A DNA stretch of 64,000 nucleotides, taken from an uncultured Planctomycetaceae bacterium (GTDB lineage: Bacteria > Planctomycetota > Planctomycetia > Planctomycetales > Planctomycetaceae). A model generated the notes under the pieces. The model was given only the letters and a program-made list of their open reading frames with translations, was not told the DNA's origin and did no database searches. Below are positions 63,596 to 64,000 of this stretch, one piece after another. The translations under genes were made by a program, and so were the position numbers. Positions within the stretch are counted from its first letter, which is position 1. Every line of letters starts with the position of its first letter. Where the stretch lies: the NCBI GenBank assembly GCA_903921605.1, contig CAIXQV010000035.1, positions 1 to 64,000 of the forward strand, in the 5' to 3' direction.

Positions 63596-64000
63596 TCAAC
63601 CGCCAACGCGATGGCACTCACGGCACATATCAAAACGGCGGTCGCTGACATGATTAGCGACATTGAAGATTTGGCCGGTTTGTTGCTCCCACGCCACAGC
63701 GGCGGCGGTTGGGGAGATCCAGATCGATTCCACGATCTGAGAAGCAACCGAGCCGGAACCGACTCGAACGTTCCCAGTCACGGTCGAATCACCCGGTTCG
63801 GACAATCGCGGTTCCACAGATCCATTGGACGATTCCCTGCGACCATCCCCAGCGATCCTCGCCGTTTGGTCCGGATTCATGGACATGTCTCGCTGTGCTT
63901 GTAGTGAACTTATCGACGGCAGGGCATTTCCCACTACGGTTCCAATCAGCATGGAAACAGACGCCACGATCCAGCCGGAGGTGACGACGGTACCGCGACG
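63596..64000 (-). CDS. Open frame at the right edge, membrane-anchored, C-terminal CxxCH (uncertain)
   Basis: On the minus strand one frame is open from the window edge to a TGA at 63596, giving at least 134 residues. It starts with a hydrophobic segment (GWIVASVSMLIGTVVGNALP) after two arginines, continues as a polar, glycine/serine-rich stretch and ends DMCRECHRVGG, a c-type heme motif only four residues from the end. A second frame overlapping the last 200 bases (to 63547) also looks protein-like, with a hydrophobic helix and an ALAVDFGR sequence seen in TadE/TadG-like proteins. I cannot decide which is real, or whether a frameshift joins them. The true start lies outside the window. Confidence 0.3.
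   Translation of the reverse strand, partial: RRGTVVTSGWIVASVSMLIGTVVGNALPSISSLQAQRDMSMNPDQTARIAGDGRRESSNGSVEPRLSEPGDSTVTGNVRVGSGSVASQIVESIWISPTAAAVAWEQQTGQIFNVANHVSDRRFDMCRECHRVGG

Noticed and set aside
1..64000. tRNA genes, CRISPR arrays, insertion sequences or phage genes
   Set aside because: I looked for T-loop-like GTTCGAATCC sequences, regularly spaced repeats, transposase motifs and terminal inverted repeats in the gene-free gaps and found none convincing.

Overview
The window reads as a chromosomal segment of a planctomycete (Planctomycetota, probably class Planctomycetia). The call rests on protein families rather than on any marker RNA. There is a giant secreted PSD1-type cytochrome protein with DUF1549/DUF1553-like regions, a sugar-dehydrogenase-like protein with three CxxCH heme motifs, an FG-GAP/VCBS protein fused to a hydrolase, a ceramidase-family protein, a PQQ-like propeller, a Ser/Thr kinase with a transmembrane anchor, and many exported proteins with lipoboxes or signal peptides. 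Base composition looks even (around 50-55 % GC by eye). I see no rRNA, tRNA, CRISPR array, prophage or insertion sequence. Genes are on both strands in short runs, as is usual for planctomycetes.

Layout. 0-8.5 kb: a class III aminotransferase cut by the left edge, a TlpA-like thioredoxin lipoprotein, an HDOD-GGDEF regulator, a degenerate flavoprotein, a histidine kinase with a periplasmic heme motif, and NAD(P)HX epimerase. 8.7-12.2 kb: a phosphatase, an unknown secreted protein, PPK2 and a small membrane protein. 12.3-22 kb: the PSD1 cytochrome protein, a REC/HD-GYP regulator, a TPR protein, an M42 peptidase and a second HDOD protein. 22.2-26.2 kb: TerC, then Mrp translationally abutted to a SufE-SufS fusion (Fe-S cluster biogenesis). 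26.2-31 kb: a minus-strand run of three exported proteins (spherulin-4-like, isochorismatase-like with a jelly-roll tail, VCBS repeats plus esterase). 31.3-38.6 kb: HtrA protease, a GSDH-cytochrome protein, DgkA, a ceramidase-like protein and two very short lysine-rich genes, each with its own strong terminator. 38.6-45 kb: a PQQ propeller, an enolase-superfamily enzyme, a Ser/Thr kinase, a second TlpA-like protein and a nitroreductase. 45-53.8 kb: mostly housekeeping genes (transaldolase, MetF, TrpB, DapA, a beta-hydroxyacid dehydrogenase) around a two-gene unit of a tandem-STAS membrane protein and a GspE/PilB-type ATPase. 53.9-64 kb: error-prone polymerase DnaE2/ImuC, a class IV PLP enzyme, a 1465-residue ResB-CcsA cytochrome c synthase fusion with an upstream lipoprotein, and an unresolved open frame at the right edge.

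How the genes fit together. Cytochrome c maturation is a recurring theme: a CcsBA-type synthase, two TlpA/ResA-like thioredoxins and several CxxCH-bearing exported proteins occur within 64 kb, although not in one operon. Signalling is another: a GGDEF protein with an intact GGEEF motif and inhibitory site, an HD-GYP response regulator, an HDOD protein, a heme-type histidine kinase and a Ser/Thr kinase. No single obvious new defence or mobile system is present. The observations I consider most worth following are the pair of short lysine-rich genes at 37.9-38.55 kb (one apparently starting at AUC), the tandem-STAS/GspE pair, the three-gene exported cassette at 26-31 kb, the shortened flavoprotein at 4.6 kb and the SufE-SufS fusion.
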